This document shows positions 25,726 through 35,301 of a DNA stretch of 63,197 nucleotides, piece after piece. Source of the DNA: Bacillota bacterium (GTDB taxonomy: Bacteria; Bacillota; Dethiobacteria; Dethiobacterales; Dethiobacteraceae). Position 1 is the first letter of the stretch, and each line of letters starts with the position of its first letter. A program made the translations under genes and the position numbers. The notes beneath the pieces are model-generated. The model did not search any database, was not told the DNA's origin, and saw nothing but the letters and a program-made list of their open reading frames with translations. The stretch lies in the NCBI GenBank assembly GCA_018725565.1, contig QLUR01000013.1, positions 1-63,197 on the forward strand, read 5' to 3'.

Positions 25726-26529
25726 TTAGTCTACCACCCGCCGGGCGTGGCTGTAGACGTTCAGACGCTGCCCGCGCGCAAAACCGACCAGAGTGATACC
25801 GATTTTTTCCGCCAGGTCAACGCTCAGGGTTGTCGGCGCCGCACGGGAAACAAGCACGGGAAGGCCGAGCTTAGCCGCCTTTACCAGAATCTCTGAGGAA
25901 ATACGCCCGCTGGTGACCAAAATCTTATCAGTGATTGTTACGCCGTCCCTGAGGCACAGGCCCAGTATTTTATCAACGGCGTTGTGCCGCCCGATATCTT
26001 CGCAGAAAAACAGAACAGTCTCCGGAGTGCACAGTGCGGCGCTGTGGATACCGCCTGTCAGCTGAAAAAGAACAGCCTGCTCCTGCAGGGCACGCATCAG
26101 ATTGTGGATTTGTACGACGGCAACTGTGACGTCTGAGGTTACCGGCTCACTAGTCAGCGCGTCCAGGACGCTGAAAAAAACAGTACCTTTGCCGCAACCG
26201 GAAGTGATGGTTCGCTTGCCGTACAGTTTTTCCGCCAGTCTCCCGCCCTGTGTTTCGACAAAGACAAACCCCTGTTCCTCATCCAGTCTGAGGGACGTCA
26301 CTTCACTGAAATCCCTGATCAAACCCTCCGAACGCAGGAATCCTACCGCCAGCATGTCCATCTGCTCCGGCGTACAAAGCAGGGTTACAAATTCCTGGCC
26401 GTTCAGGTAAACGGTCAGCGGCACTTCACGTATAACCGGGTCTGCTGTTTCCCACGCCCTGTCTCTTTCCACACGCAAAATCTTTCTTTGCTCGACTGTC
26501 CGGCCTTCCGCTGCATCATGCTTACTCAT
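25726..26529 (-). CDS. fdhD: Formate dehydrogenase accessory sulfurtransferase FdhD
   Basis: 267 residues. Family segments are PLTVYLNGQEFVTLLCTPEQ, DIGRHNAVDKILG and TSGRISSEILVKAAKLGLPV. FdhD moves sulfur to the molybdenum/tungsten cofactor of formate dehydrogenase. The usual C-x-x-C is reduced to a single cysteine here (TSGCGKGT). A tRNA-Sec gene in the same window fits an organism with selenocysteine formate dehydrogenase, though no fdh structural gene is present here. Confidence 0.93.
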   Translation of the reverse strand: MSKHDAAEGRTVEQRKILRVERDRAWETADPVIREVPLTVYLNGQEFVTLLCTPEQMDMLAVGFLRSEGLIRDFSEVTSLRLDEEQGFVFVETQGGRLAEKLYGKRTITSGCGKGTVFFSVLDALTSEPVTSDVTVAVVQIHNLMRALQEQAVLFQLTGGIHSAALCTPETVLFFCEDIGRHNAVDKILGLCLRDGVTITDKILVTSGRISSEILVKAAKLGLPVLVSRAAPTTLSVDLAEKIGITLVGFARGQRLNVYSHARRVVD

Positions 26530-26572
26530 CGCAACTCATACTCCTGATATAGTCATCATAAGCCAATATCGT

Positions 26573-27157
26573 TCATCCTCGCCGGCAGTCAATGTTTCGT
26601 TCCTCCGTGAGAACCAGGTCTATCCGGCGGTCCCAGCTGTCGACGGGCACATGCGGAACAACCTGCAGCTCAAATGCCAGCGCCACCAGCGGCACTCCCG
26701 GACGCAATCCGGCAAAAAAGCGGTCGTAATAGCCGCCGCCGTATCCCAGGCGATGTCCACGCTCATCAAACGCCACCCCCGGGACGATGACCAGATCAAT
26801 CTCGGCGGCGTCAACAAGCTGCAACCTCTCAAGTCGCGGCTCCGGGATCCCCCATCTGCCCGGCGCGAGATCAAGCGCCGGGTCTCTGATTTCCGACAAA
26901 AGCAGCCGCCGCTCACAGTGTACTGTTTTAGGCGCCACCACCCGCTTGCCGTGCGCCAGGGAAGCCGGCACCATGGTCAGAGTGTCCACTTCCTTGCCAA
27001 AATTAAGAAAATACATCACCGCAGAGGCCTGCCTGTACTCGGGAAGGCTGAACAGGCGCTCCGCTATTTTTTTGCTTCCGGCACTGATTTCCTCCCAGCT
27101 CAGGCTTTCCCGCAAGGCCAACACTTCACTGCGCAAGGCCTGCTTGTCCGGTGTCAT
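26573..27157 (-). CDS. 5-formyltetrahydrofolate cyclo-ligase
   Basis: 194 residues from the ATG at 27157 (MTPDKQALRSEVLALR), the usual family length; the open frame extends 40 codons further but overlaps the Fe-S protein gene and is not conserved in pattern. The ATP/substrate motif GYGGGYYDRF lies near residue 145 and the N-terminal LR-x-x-x-L helix is typical. It converts 5-formyl-THF to methenyl-THF with ATP. It follows the Fe-S protein gene by one base. Confidence 0.92.
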   Translation of the reverse strand: MTPDKQALRSEVLALRESLSWEEISAGSKKIAERLFSLPEYRQASAVMYFLNFGKEVDTLTMVPASLAHGKRVVAPKTVHCERRLLLSEIRDPALDLAPGRWGIPEPRLERLQLVDAAEIDLVIVPGVAFDERGHRLGYGGGYYDRFFAGLRPGVPLVALAFELQVVPHVPVDSWDRRIDLVLTEERNIDCRRG

Positions 27158-27158
27158 G

Positions 27159-28268
27159 CTACACCCGAACCAGCTCATAACGCCGGCTGCCCATTCCCAG
27201 TCCTTCCGCGTAACGAAGCTGCGCCTCATGGTCTGTATTGGCATAAACACCCTTGAACTTATCCTCGCCTGCCGCAAAACCCGCTTCCAGGCGGCTGCCC
27301 CGCAGGCCGGCCTGCCCGTTGATCAGGTCCAGCGCCGCCTGGTCAACAGCCACCGGGTCCGCAGCAGCCAGAATCCCCACATCGCTGACAATCGCCGCGT
27401 CACTCCAGCTGTTGCAGTCGCAATCAGGCGTTACGTTTAGAACAAAGTTAAAGTACCCCACTTTACCGGCCTTGTCCTGAACCGCCGCCAGGGCATACTC
27501 GGCCATCCGCTCCTGCACATCGACCGTCTCGCTTTTCCACTGGATTTTTATGGCGTGAGACGGGCAGACGACCGTACATTCACCACAGCCAAAGCACTTG
27601 TCCTGGACAATCACTGCCGTCTTCTCCCTCAGCACGATGGCATCAGCCGGGCACCATTTCAGGCAGACTCCGCAGACCAGGCATTCTTCCTCCCTGACTT
27701 TGGGCTTTAAGGCGGAGTGCATCATTTGCTTGCCGCCGCGGTTGCCGCAACCCATGCCCAAATTTTTCAGCGTCCCGCCAAAGCCGCAGATAATGTGTCC
27801 TTTGGTATGGGACAGGACAATCATGGCATTGGCACCGGCGATGTCCCCGGCAATCTTGGCCTGTTGGAAATGTTTGCCGTTGACAGGCACCTCCATAAAA
27901 TTTTTGCCGAACAGCCCGTCGGCAATAATCAGCGGCGCGCCGACCGTAGCGTAGGAAAAACCGTTTTCAATGGCGGTCTGCAGGTGGTCCACGCTGTTGG
28001 CCCGGCTTCCCACATACAGCGTGCTGGTATCTGTTAAAAAGGGTTTGCCGCCCGCCTTTTTCACCTTGTCCACCACCGGGCGCACCAGCACCGGACTGAT
28101 AAACGCCGTTCCGCCCTTTTCGCCAAAATGCATCTTGACGGCCACCAAGTCATCTTTGGCAATCAGGCTGGCAAACCCGGCCGCCTCAAACAACTTTTCC
28201 ACCTTCCGCGGCAGGTTTTCCTGCCTGGAACTGGCCCGCACGTCAGCAAAATAAACTTTGCCGGCCAC
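27159..28268 (-). CDS. DUF362-type protein with two [4Fe-4S] ferredoxin motifs
   Basis: 369 residues. A DUF362 domain occupies most of the chain (KMHFGEKGGTAFI, HTKGHIICGFGGTLKNLGMG). Two clusters lie near residues 195-240: CLVCGVCLKWCP and CFGCGECTVVCP. It is probably a cytoplasmic redox protein of unknown partner. GTG start after AAGGAGGGG. It ends directly at the formyl-THF cyclo-ligase gene, and ProRS is 21 bases upstream, so the three are likely co-transcribed. Confidence 0.85.
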   Translation of the reverse strand: MAGKVYFADVRASSRQENLPRKVEKLFEAAGFASLIAKDDLVAVKMHFGEKGGTAFISPVLVRPVVDKVKKAGGKPFLTDTSTLYVGSRANSVDHLQTAIENGFSYATVGAPLIIADGLFGKNFMEVPVNGKHFQQAKIAGDIAGANAMIVLSHTKGHIICGFGGTLKNLGMGCGNRGGKQMMHSALKPKVREEECLVCGVCLKWCPADAIVLREKTAVIVQDKCFGCGECTVVCPSHAIKIQWKSETVDVQERMAEYALAAVQDKAGKVGYFNFVLNVTPDCDCNSWSDAAIVSDVGILAAADPVAVDQAALDLINGQAGLRGSRLEAGFAAGEDKFKGVYANTDHEAQLRYAEGLGMGSRRYELVRV

Positions 28269-28289
28269 TGTTTCCCCTCCTTGTTTCGC

Positions 28290-29741
28290 CTAATAAGCGC
28301 GGGCAAAATAAGCCACTGTCCCGGATTGGCTGCCGCAGCGCAGGCATCTGCCGGGCGGCCCTTCCGGCCGGAAGGGCAGGCAGCGGATAGTTGCCTTCGT
28401 TTCTTCCTTGACAGCCAGCTCGCATTCGCTGTCTCCGCACCAATGGCTGACGATAAGACCGCGTCTTTCTTCGATGATTCTCTTAAATTCCCCGTAATCA
28501 TCGGTGCAGCTGGTATTTTCCTCGCGGAAACGGCGCGCCTTCTCCAGCATATTGGCCTGAATCTCCAGCAGCAGCGCCGCCACTTTCCCCCCCAGACCGG
28601 CCAGCGGGGCGGTCACTTTTTCGCCGGTATCGCGCCGCACCAGCACCGCCTGCCCGCTTTCCAGGTCCCGCGGGCCCAGTTCGATCCGGAGCGGCACCCC
28701 TTTCATCTCCCATTCGTTAAACTTCCAACCTGCAGAATACTCCTCCCGGTCATCCAGCTCCAGGCGCACCCCGGCTTCTTTCAATTCGGAAAACAGCGCC
28801 TGGGCCCGCCGCAGTACGGTTTCGCGCGCCTGCTTGGGCGCAATGGGAACCAGCACCGCCTGCACCGGCGCTATTTTGGGAGGCAGCGCCAACCCCCGGT
28901 CGTCGCCGTGAACCATAATCACCGCTCCGATCAGGCGCGTGGATGCCCCCCAGGAAGTCTGCCAGACATATTTCAGCGTCCCGTCCTTATCAAGGTAGGT
29001 AATGTCAAAAACCCGGGCAAAATGCTCGCCCAAGTTGTGCGAGGTGCCGGCCTGCAGGGCTTTGCCGTCACTCATCAGCGCCTCAATAGTATAGGTGCGC
29101 AACGCCCCGGCGAACTTTTCATTCTCCGTCTTGCGCCCCGGGATAACCGGCACGGCCAGGTCGTTCTCCGCAAAGTCGCGATAAACGTCGAGCATCAGCA
29201 GCGTCTCCGCCTCGGCTTCTTCCTCGTTGCGGTGAGCGGTGTGGCCTTCCTGCCAAAGGAACTCCGAGGTCCGCAGGAAAGGTCGCGTCACTTTTTCCCA
29301 GCGCACCACGTTGCACCATTGGTTAATCAGAACGGGCAGATCTCGCCAGGACTGGATCCAGCGGCTGTACATCTCGCAAATGATCGTTTCCGAAGTCGGT
29401 CTCACCACCAGGCGCTCAGCAAGTTTTTCGCTGCCGCCATGGGTCACCCAGGCCACCTCCGGCGCAAAGCCCTCCACATGCTCCGCTTCCTTCTGCAACA
29501 GGCTTTCCGGAATAAACAGGGGAAAATAGGCGTTCTTATGGCCGGTATCCTTAATCCGCCTGTCCAGACCCTGCTGAATGTTTTCCCACAGGGCAAAACC
29601 GTAAGGGCGGATCACCATACAGCCCTTAACCGGCGAGTAGTCCATCAGCTGCGCCTTCAGGACCACATCAAGATACCACTGTGAATAATCCGCCTCCTGC
29701 GAGGTTATTTCCCTGACAAACTCCTTCTCCCGCCTGCCCAC
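28290..29741 (-). CDS. proS: Prolyl-tRNA synthetase, archaeal/eukaryotic-like (ProS type 3)
   Basis: 483 residues, the short form lacking the bacterial editing insertion. Class II motifs: the N-terminal DYSQWYLDVVLKAQLMDYSP, motif 2 around QWCNVVRWEKVTRPFLRTSE, and motif 3 around MVHGDDRGLALPPKIAPVQ. The C-terminal zinc-binding-like cysteines (HWCGDSECE, RCLRCGSQ) are typical of this type. GTG start after GGAGGT. A 518-residue antisense frame over this gene is an artefact of its GC-rich codons. Confidence 0.96.
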   Translation of the reverse strand: MGRREKEFVREITSQEADYSQWYLDVVLKAQLMDYSPVKGCMVIRPYGFALWENIQQGLDRRIKDTGHKNAYFPLFIPESLLQKEAEHVEGFAPEVAWVTHGGSEKLAERLVVRPTSETIICEMYSRWIQSWRDLPVLINQWCNVVRWEKVTRPFLRTSEFLWQEGHTAHRNEEEAEAETLLMLDVYRDFAENDLAVPVIPGRKTENEKFAGALRTYTIEALMSDGKALQAGTSHNLGEHFARVFDITYLDKDGTLKYVWQTSWGASTRLIGAVIMVHGDDRGLALPPKIAPVQAVLVPIAPKQARETVLRRAQALFSELKEAGVRLELDDREEYSAGWKFNEWEMKGVPLRIELGPRDLESGQAVLVRRDTGEKVTAPLAGLGGKVAALLLEIQANMLEKARRFREENTSCTDDYGEFKRIIEERRGLIVSHWCGDSECELAVKEETKATIRCLPFRPEGPPGRCLRCGSQSGTVAYFARAY

Positions 29742-29809
29742 AATGCAACCTCCCCAATCATCAGTACGGCGGCATAACCGCCGGCATTTCCCTAAAAATA
29801 CGCTCCGGC

Positions 29810-30508
29810 TTATCCGAACGCTTTACCTGCCGCCGGCTGACTCCTGAGCCCGGCCAGCAAGCCGGAACGGAAGGCCTGCAGGATTTCCTCAAATCCCGTA
29901 AACGGACGAAACTCGATCGAACTTTGCCGGCAATACTCGGCCAGAACGTCCTTGGCAAAGACCAAGTCTGCCGCAGCACAGGCGCAGCGGTCGGAGTACC
30001 CGTCACCAATGTAGACGATTGCCGTCCCCTCGCTCCTTAACTTTTCGGCAAAACTCAACTTACAGTTGCCGCAGCGGCCGCAGTGGTCGCTGCAGTAAGG
30101 GAAAAAGGCCTGCAGCCTGCTGTCTGCCACACGCAAACTGTTTGCCAGGTACGGCACTTCCACACCGAACCTGGCAAACATCAAGTCAATATAAAAGTCA
30201 AAGCCGTCGCTAAGCACGGTAACTCGGACATTACTGCGGCGGCAATAGGCCAGGAAGCTGTCAAAATATGGGTCAACATAAAAGTTTTCCAGGACAAAAC
30301 GGCTCAATTGGTCCTCGTTCACATGCATCAGGGAGAAAATCTCCACCAGCGCCTGACGCGAACCTTTTTCGCCGCGCTGATAAGCATCCTCCACCTCCCG
30401 CCAGCCGGAACCGGCAAACGCTTCAATGATCCTAAAACCAATGTCGTCATTGGTGATGGTACCGTCAAAATCACACAGCACCTCTACCCTGCGCCCTGCT
30501 TCAGCCAT
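29810..30508 (-). CDS. HAD-family (MtnX-like) phosphatase
   Basis: 232 residues from the ATG at 30508; a GTG five codons upstream is the alternative. HAD motif I is LCDFDGTIT, motif II is VTVLSDGFDFY and motif IV is IYIGDGYSDRCAC. Cys-x-x-Cys pairs (CSDHCGRCGNCK) sit in the cap region, as in MtnX/PSP-like phosphatases. The family includes the methionine-salvage enzyme MtnX and phosphoserine phosphatase; the exact substrate is not clear, and no other salvage genes are nearby. Confidence 0.8.
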   Translation of the reverse strand: MAEAGRRVEVLCDFDGTITNDDIGFRIIEAFAGSGWREVEDAYQRGEKGSRQALVEIFSLMHVNEDQLSRFVLENFYVDPYFDSFLAYCRRSNVRVTVLSDGFDFYIDLMFARFGVEVPYLANSLRVADSRLQAFFPYCSDHCGRCGNCKLSFAEKLRSEGTAIVYIGDGYSDRCACAAADLVFAKDVLAEYCRQSSIEFRPFTGFEEILQAFRSGLLAGLRSQPAAGKAFG

Positions 30509-30641
30509 TTTGCCGCCTGTCACGTTTATCGTTCCCGCCGCCGGCTATTTTCCCGCTGCCCCTGCGGAGCAGAAGGAAGCGCATCCCAAAAGACAAGACT
30601 GTAAAAACAACAAGTAATACTAAATAACCCCAGCCTGACAT
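30501..30641 (-). CDS. Small single-span membrane protein (46 residues)
   Basis: The ATG at 30641 has GGAGG seven bases upstream. The peptide begins MSGWGYLVLLVVFTVLSFGM, one transmembrane helix, followed by a basic cytoplasmic tail (RRGSGK...KRDRRQNG). Its end overlaps the start of the phosphatase gene. No family recognised. Good ribosome site and clear helix argue that it is real. Confidence 0.6.
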   Translation of the reverse strand: MSGWGYLVLLVVFTVLSFGMRFLLLRRGSGKIAGGGNDKRDRRQNG

Positions 30642-30663
30642 TTCGCCGCCTCCTCTCACTCCT

Positions 30664-30915
30664 CTATTCTTCCGGCACCACGCCATACGGTGCGGACTGC
30701 AGCAGCTGCAGGGCCCGCTCCGCCAACTCCTGCGGTACTTTGACCGCCACCTCGCTGAGCGGCCCGACAGCAAGCCCGTAGATTGCCGCCACGGCTTCTC
30801 TCTCCAGAATTACCGGCAGTTCGGCCGACTCCAGCAAGCCCTTGACGATGTTCGCCTCATCAATGTTCGCCGCCTCAAAAACGGTCGCCCAGCTGTCAAT
30901 TTCCCGGGATTTCAT
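30664..30915 (-). CDS. DUF2007-type small protein
   Basis: 83 residues. The pattern WATVFEAANIDEANIVKGLL, then LPVILERE and VKVPQELAERALQLL, matches DUF2007 (putative signal-transducing protein; beta-alpha-beta fold). The ATG has AAGGAGG upstream. It lies before the small membrane protein, 22 bases away, as a probable operon. Function unknown. Confidence 0.8.
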   Translation of the reverse strand: MKSREIDSWATVFEAANIDEANIVKGLLESAELPVILEREAVAAIYGLAVGPLSEVAVKVPQELAERALQLLQSAPYGVVPEE

Positions 30916-30998
30916 GGGACGCCTCCTTCCGGAAAGCTTTCTTCCCTCTATTATAACCGATTTTTCCAGCGACAGTAAAGGCTGACCGCATATTACAC

Positions 30999-32390
30999 TT
31001 ATTTCTTCCTGCCCAGCAGCCCGGACAGCACAGTCTTCCCGGCAGAAAGACCAAACCCGAGCAGCGAGCGGTTTTTCTCAAAAGTTTCCTCCAGGGCCTG
31101 CAAAACCGCGTCAATCTCCTCCCTGGTCACGATCAGCGGCGGCTCCAGGCGTATAACATTCGGATTATTGAGCGTGTAAACACTGATTACCCGGTAGCGG
31201 TTCAGGAGCACTCCGGCCACCATGGCACCGAGGTATTCCTCAGCCAGCTTGTTGACCGCGCCCGCTACCTTGGCCAGCACCCCTTTGGCCGGCTGCTCGA
31301 ATTCAATGCCGATTAGCAAGCCGCGCCCGCGCACCTCGCGAATCAGCGGAAAGCGCTCCTGCAGGCCGCGCAGGCCGGCCAGCAGATACTCGCCAAGCTC
31401 AGCCGCCCGTCCCGGCAGGTTTTCCTCCAGCAGCACTTCAATTGTGGCTATACCGGCTGCCGCCGCCCAGGTGTTGCCGCCGAAGGTGGAAGTATGCAGC
31501 AGGCATTTTTCGATCCCGCCGTAAGCCTTGTTCCATAACTCCTGGGTAGTAACGATGGCGCCGACCGGCATAATACCGCCGCCCAGTGCCTTGGCCAGGC
31601 AAAGAATATCCGGAACAACTCCCTCATGTTCACAGGCAAACATTTTGCCTGTCCGGCCAAAGCCGGTCTGGATTTCATCGGCGACAAACAAGGTGCCGTA
31701 GCGCTGACAAAGCTGCAGCGCCCCCCGCAGGTATCCTTCCGGTGGTACTACAATCCCGCCTTCACCCTGGATCGGTTCCACCACAAAGGCCGCTGTCTCC
31801 CCGGACCGCAGGAACGCTTCCAATTGATTCAAGTCTCCGAAATCAACGACGCTGCAAGCCGGCAGCAGCGGTTCAAACCCCTTCTGGTATTTTTCCCGCC
31901 CGGAAACGGACAGCGAACCCATCGTCTTACCGTGGAAGCCGCTGCGGCAGGAAACAATCGCGGAGCGGCCGGTGGCGATGCGGGCCAGCTTAATGGCCCC
32001 CTCGATCGCTTCGGCGCCGCTGTTGCAGAAAAAAGTGTTCTGCAACTTCCCCGGCGTGATTTTCGCCAGGTTGTGCGCCAGCGCACCCGCCGCCGCTCCC
32101 ATCGATACCTGAAGCAGGTTGGGCATCGTGCTCACCTGCCGCAAGGCCTCCAGCACCCGCGGGTGGTTGTGCCCTAGATTCAGCGAACCGTAGCCGCCCA
32201 CAAAATCAAGATAGCAATGGCCGTCTCTGTCCCAGACGCGGACCCCCTCCGCCCGCACAAAAAGTTTGTCAAAGTCCAGCAAGCCCATCAGCGTGGCCAG
32301 ACCTGGGTTCATATACATGCGGAAATTCTCTCTGGCCTGCTCGCGGCTCAAACCCTGCAAATCAGAGATGGTCAGCAGCTCTTTGCGCAA
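30999..32390 (-). CDS. Class-III pyridoxal-phosphate aminotransferase (putrescine/acetylornithine type)
   Basis: 463 residues from the TTG at 32390, which has GGAGGTGA eight bases upstream; a GTG 13 codons earlier lacks a site. Segments: [37 protein letters not shown] (phosphate site), [20 protein letters not shown], and the PLP lysine in [13 protein letters not shown]. It most resembles putrescine aminotransferases and related omega-amino-acid transaminases. Neighbours give no substrate clue. Confidence 0.85.
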   Translation of the reverse strand: MRKELLTISDLQGLSREQARENFRMYMNPGLATLMGLLDFDKLFVRAEGVRVWDRDGHCYLDFVGGYGSLNLGHNHPRVLEALRQVSTMPNLLQVSMGAAAGALAHNLAKITPGKLQNTFFCNSGAEAIEGAIKLARIATGRSAIVSCRSGFHGKTMGSLSVSGREKYQKGFEPLLPACSVVDFGDLNQLEAFLRSGETAAFVVEPIQGEGGIVVPPEGYLRGALQLCQRYGTLFVADEIQTGFGRTGKMFACEHEGVVPDILCLAKALGGGIMPVGAIVTTQELWNKAYGGIEKCLLHTSTFGGNTWAAAAGIATIEVLLEENLPGRAAELGEYLLAGLRGLQERFPLIREVRGRGLLIGIEFEQPAKGVLAKVAGAVNKLAEEYLGAMVAGVLLNRYRVISVYTLNNPNVIRLEPPLIVTREEIDAVLQALEETFEKNRSLLGFGLSAGKTVLSGLLGRKK

Positions 32391-32456
32391 ATTTTTCACC
32401 TCCTGCCAAGTTACTGCCTTATTCCACAATCGGCCATAAACTCCTGCCGCCGGTAA

Positions 32457-33758
32457 TCAGGCCCCCGGTTTTTCTTTTGGCAGGATAACCGACCTGGCAT
32501 GGTTACCAGCGGCAAAATGTGTGCGCAGACGCTCGTTGACTTCCTCAAGCGTCAGGCCGCGCACTGTTTCCAGATAACCAAAAAAGTTAATCCCCTTAAA
32601 ATGATAGGCCGGAAAATTATTGGCGATGAATTCCAGAGAATTAAAGCTCTTTAGGAATTCCCCCATCAGCTTGCGCTGGTGATGGGCAAGAACCTCCGCG
32701 GAAACGCCTTCCGCCTGCGCCTGCCTGATTCCTTCCATCAGCCGTTGATACAACCTGTCCGGGTCTTTCGTTTCTCCTCCGATCAGGGTATGACCGTAAT
32801 CCTTCTCCGCTACATGCGCAGCTTCAAACTCGTCATCAATCAGGCCCTCCTCGTACAGAGCGTTGTACAGGCGGGAGCTTGAACCAAACACGCAGTCAAG
32901 CACCAGGCCGGTCAACGCTTCACGCCTGAACAGGCGCTCGCCGTCAAAGCCGACCTCCTCTTCCTTAAACCCCAGGTTCAGGATCGGCTGCGAAACGACC
33001 AGTTCCTGCACCACGCAATCCCGGGCCGGCGGTTTCGGCTCCGCCGCGTAAATCCTCTTGATTTCTCCAAGCCTTCTGTAGCCTCGCCGGCCAACGTTTT
33101 CAGCCACCTGGGAGAAAACCCGTTCCGGCTCCACATTCCCAACCACAAACACCGCCATGTTGCTTGGATGATAAAAAGTACGGTAACATTTATACAATAC
33201 TTCTTCATCTATCTGCCTGATGCTCTCCGCCGTTCCGGCAATGTCTTTTTTTACCGGGTGCTCGCGGTACAGCGCCGTCAGCAGGTTAAAAAAGACCCTC
33301 CACTGCGGGCTGTCTTCGTACATTCTGATTTCCTGCTCGATGATGCCCTTCTCTTTCTCCACGCTTTCCCGGGTAAAGTAAGGGCTCTGCACAAAGTCCA
33401 GCAAAATTTCCAGGCATTCCGTAAAGTGGTCTGTGCAGGAGAATAAGTAAGAAGTGTTGTTAAAGTTGGTAAAAGCGTTGCTGGAAGCACCCAACCGGGC
33501 AAAACGTTCAAAGACGTTCCCGCCTTCTTCCTCAAACAGCTTGTGCTCCAGGAAATGGGCCACCCCGTCAGGCACGATCAGTTCCTCGTTTTCGCCTTCC
33601 ACGATAAAATGTGAATCGATCGAGCCAAAATTGGCCGAATATGTAGCATATTTTTTGTTGTACCCCTGCTTTGGCAGGACGAAAACCTCCAGGCCCGGCT
33701 CCACCCGCTGCCAGAGAATTTTTTCCTGCAGCATGCTGTTCTCCAGCACACCTTTCAT
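32457..33758 (-). CDS. M16-family zinc peptidase, catalytic member (YmfH-like)
   Basis: 433 residues with the inverted zinc motif HFLEHKLF (HxxEH) near residue 72 and the downstream Glu in KEKGIIEQEIRMYED. The M16 C-terminal half follows. It overlaps its partner by four bases (ATGA). In Bacillus the homologous YmfF/YmfH pair lies near competence genes; the substrate is unknown. Cytoplasmic, no signal peptide. Confidence 0.9.
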   Translation of the reverse strand: MKGVLENSMLQEKILWQRVEPGLEVFVLPKQGYNKKYATYSANFGSIDSHFIVEGENEELIVPDGVAHFLEHKLFEEEGGNVFERFARLGASSNAFTNFNNTSYLFSCTDHFTECLEILLDFVQSPYFTRESVEKEKGIIEQEIRMYEDSPQWRVFFNLLTALYREHPVKKDIAGTAESIRQIDEEVLYKCYRTFYHPSNMAVFVVGNVEPERVFSQVAENVGRRGYRRLGEIKRIYAAEPKPPARDCVVQELVVSQPILNLGFKEEEVGFDGERLFRREALTGLVLDCVFGSSSRLYNALYEEGLIDDEFEAAHVAEKDYGHTLIGGETKDPDRLYQRLMEGIRQAQAEGVSAEVLAHHQRKLMGEFLKSFNSLEFIANNFPAYHFKGINFFGYLETVRGLTLEEVNERLRTHFAAGNHARSVILPKEKPGA

Positions 33759-35038
33759 CCCCTGCCACCTTCTTTCCCCGCCAGAAAATAGACGGTATCA
33801 AGCTTAACATCCCGGGCCACCCGCACCACGTCATCAGGCTTAACGGCAGCCAGCCTGGCCAGCAGCCCGTCCGTATCCTCAAGGCAACCGGCCAGCTCTC
33901 CGTCGATGGCCCGGTTCACCACCAATTCCTGGTGGTCATCCTCCACCAGCAAATGGTTGCGCAAACCCTGCCAAGTGTTGTCAAATTCTTCATCACTGAC
34001 CTCTCCGGCGGCGATACTCTCTACCTGACGGTTGATAATTTCCAGCGCCCTCCCGTAGTTCCCGGCTTCAATCCCTGAGGAGACGACCATCAGCCCCTTG
34101 TGTTTTTCCAGCCGTGAGTAGGCATAGTACGCCAGGCTTGCTTTTTCTCTCACGTTCAAAAACAGCTTGGAATGGGGAAACCCTCCCAGAATTCCGTTAT
34201 ACATCAGCAGCGGGAAATAATTGTCGTCACCGTACTTTATCCCTGTACGAAATCCCAGCACAAGTTTGCCCTGGTTAACATCCATTTCCTCCCTGACATA
34301 ACGCACTTCCCCGTCCTGTTTCCTGACCAGTGTCACAGGGATCTCGGCCGCCCCGTTCCGCGGAAAGCTGAAGATCCGCTCCGCCAGCTCCTTTACTTCC
34401 AGAGCGTCCACTTCCCCGCAAATATGCAGGTCAACAGGGCTTTCCGCGAGAAAGCGGCGATAAAAGCCATACAGGTTTTCCGGCTCAAGCGTCGCCAGTT
34501 CAGCGAGCGTCCCGTACTTAAAAACGCCAAACGGTTCTGCGGCGCACATCTCCTGCAGACAACGCTCCAAGGCATAGGCAGCCTTGTCATTCACCAAACC
34601 GCGGATAACCTTTTCATGCTGTTCTTTTTCCTGGCTGACATACTCAAGTCTAAAAGCCTGCCCCTCGGTCACAGGACGGGCAACTACCTCGCTTAAAATT
34701 TCCAGGCAGCGGGCCAGCAATCCCTTCTCCCCAGGCAGGTAGCGGTCGTTAACCAGCTCAACACAAAAAGAAACAAGCAGACGCTCCCCTTTCTTTACCA
34801 CCTCCGCCGACAATTCGCTGCCATACAGCTCCTCCAGGCGGTAAGCCAGCAGCTGCCGGGTGGGGAAACCGGCGCTCCCGCGCTGCAGCACAGCTGGAAA
34901 GAGCGCTGTGGCCGTCACATCCTCACGGCGCAAGGCACGGTGGAAAACCAATTGTGCCAAGATAGTCTTAAACTTATTCGTCCGGTGTACAAACAGGTTC
35001 ATCCCGCCAAGCAAAGCAAAGCGCTGTAAATCAGACAA
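33755..35038 (-). CDS. M16-family protein without zinc motif (YmfF-like partner)
   Basis: 427 residues from the TTG at 35038, which has GAGGGGG seven bases upstream; a TTG seven codons earlier is also open. The fold pattern is M16 (TALFPAVLQRGSAGFPTRQ), but HxxEH is missing: the position reads LLAYRLEELYGSEL. The C-terminal half keeps LMYNGILGGFPHSKLFLNVRE, including the substrate-binding region. It likely forms a heterodimer with the downstream catalytic member. Confidence 0.85.
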   Translation of the reverse strand: MSDLQRFALLGGMNLFVHRTNKFKTILAQLVFHRALRREDVTATALFPAVLQRGSAGFPTRQLLAYRLEELYGSELSAEVVKKGERLLVSFCVELVNDRYLPGEKGLLARCLEILSEVVARPVTEGQAFRLEYVSQEKEQHEKVIRGLVNDKAAYALERCLQEMCAAEPFGVFKYGTLAELATLEPENLYGFYRRFLAESPVDLHICGEVDALEVKELAERIFSFPRNGAAEIPVTLVRKQDGEVRYVREEMDVNQGKLVLGFRTGIKYGDDNYFPLLMYNGILGGFPHSKLFLNVREKASLAYYAYSRLEKHKGLMVVSSGIEAGNYGRALEIINRQVESIAAGEVSDEEFDNTWQGLRNHLLVEDDHQELVVNRAIDGELAGCLEDTDGLLARLAAVKPDDVVRVARDVKLDTVYFLAGKEGGRG

Positions 35039-35143
35039 AAATGTACCCCCTCTCGTCAAGACAAAAGTTTACATTCAACCACTACCCCAAATTTCCTGCC
35101 GCCCCGTCTCATTATTATGCCCCAAACTGAAGCTCCGCAGCGT

Positions 35144-35172
35144 TTGACTTTTCTCCTTAGAAGTGCTAAGAT
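35144..35172 (+). promoter_or_regulatory. Promoter of the tRNA-Arg gene
   Basis: TTGACT (35144-35149) and TAAGAT (35167-35172) are 17 bases apart, ending 10 bases before the tRNA. The spacing is ideal. Confidence 0.8.
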
Positions 35173-35182
35173 AAGGGCAAGC

Positions 35183-35257
35183 GCGCCCGTGGTGAAAGGG
35201 ATATCACGCAGGCCTCCGGAGCCTGAAGTCGGGGTTCGAATCCCTGCGGGCGCACCA
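35183..35257 (+). tRNA. tRNA-Arg (anticodon CCG)
   Basis: 75 bases with encoded CCA. Acceptor arm GCGCCCG pairs with CGGGCGC; D arm GTG...CAC; anticodon loop CTCCGGA gives anticodon CCG, reading CGG; T arm GGGGTTCGAATCCC. Own promoter upstream and terminator downstream. Confidence 0.96.
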
Positions 35258-35270
35258 ACTGCTAAAACAT

Positions 35271-35301
35271 AAAGTCCCGGTTTACGGGACTTTAGCTTTT
35301 T
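35271..35301 (+). terminator. Terminator of tRNA-Arg, overlapping the methyltransferase stop
   Basis: Perfect 9-bp stem AAAGTCCCG/CGGGACTTT with loop GTTTA, then AGCTTTTT. The opposite strand also ends in a run of T, so it may work for the convergent methyltransferase gene, whose TAA lies inside it. Confidence 0.85.

Noticed and set aside
28128-29684. 518-codon plus-strand open frame
   Set aside because: It lies antisense to the clearly recognised prolyl-tRNA synthetase gene and its product has no family pattern; high-GC codons keep the frame open.
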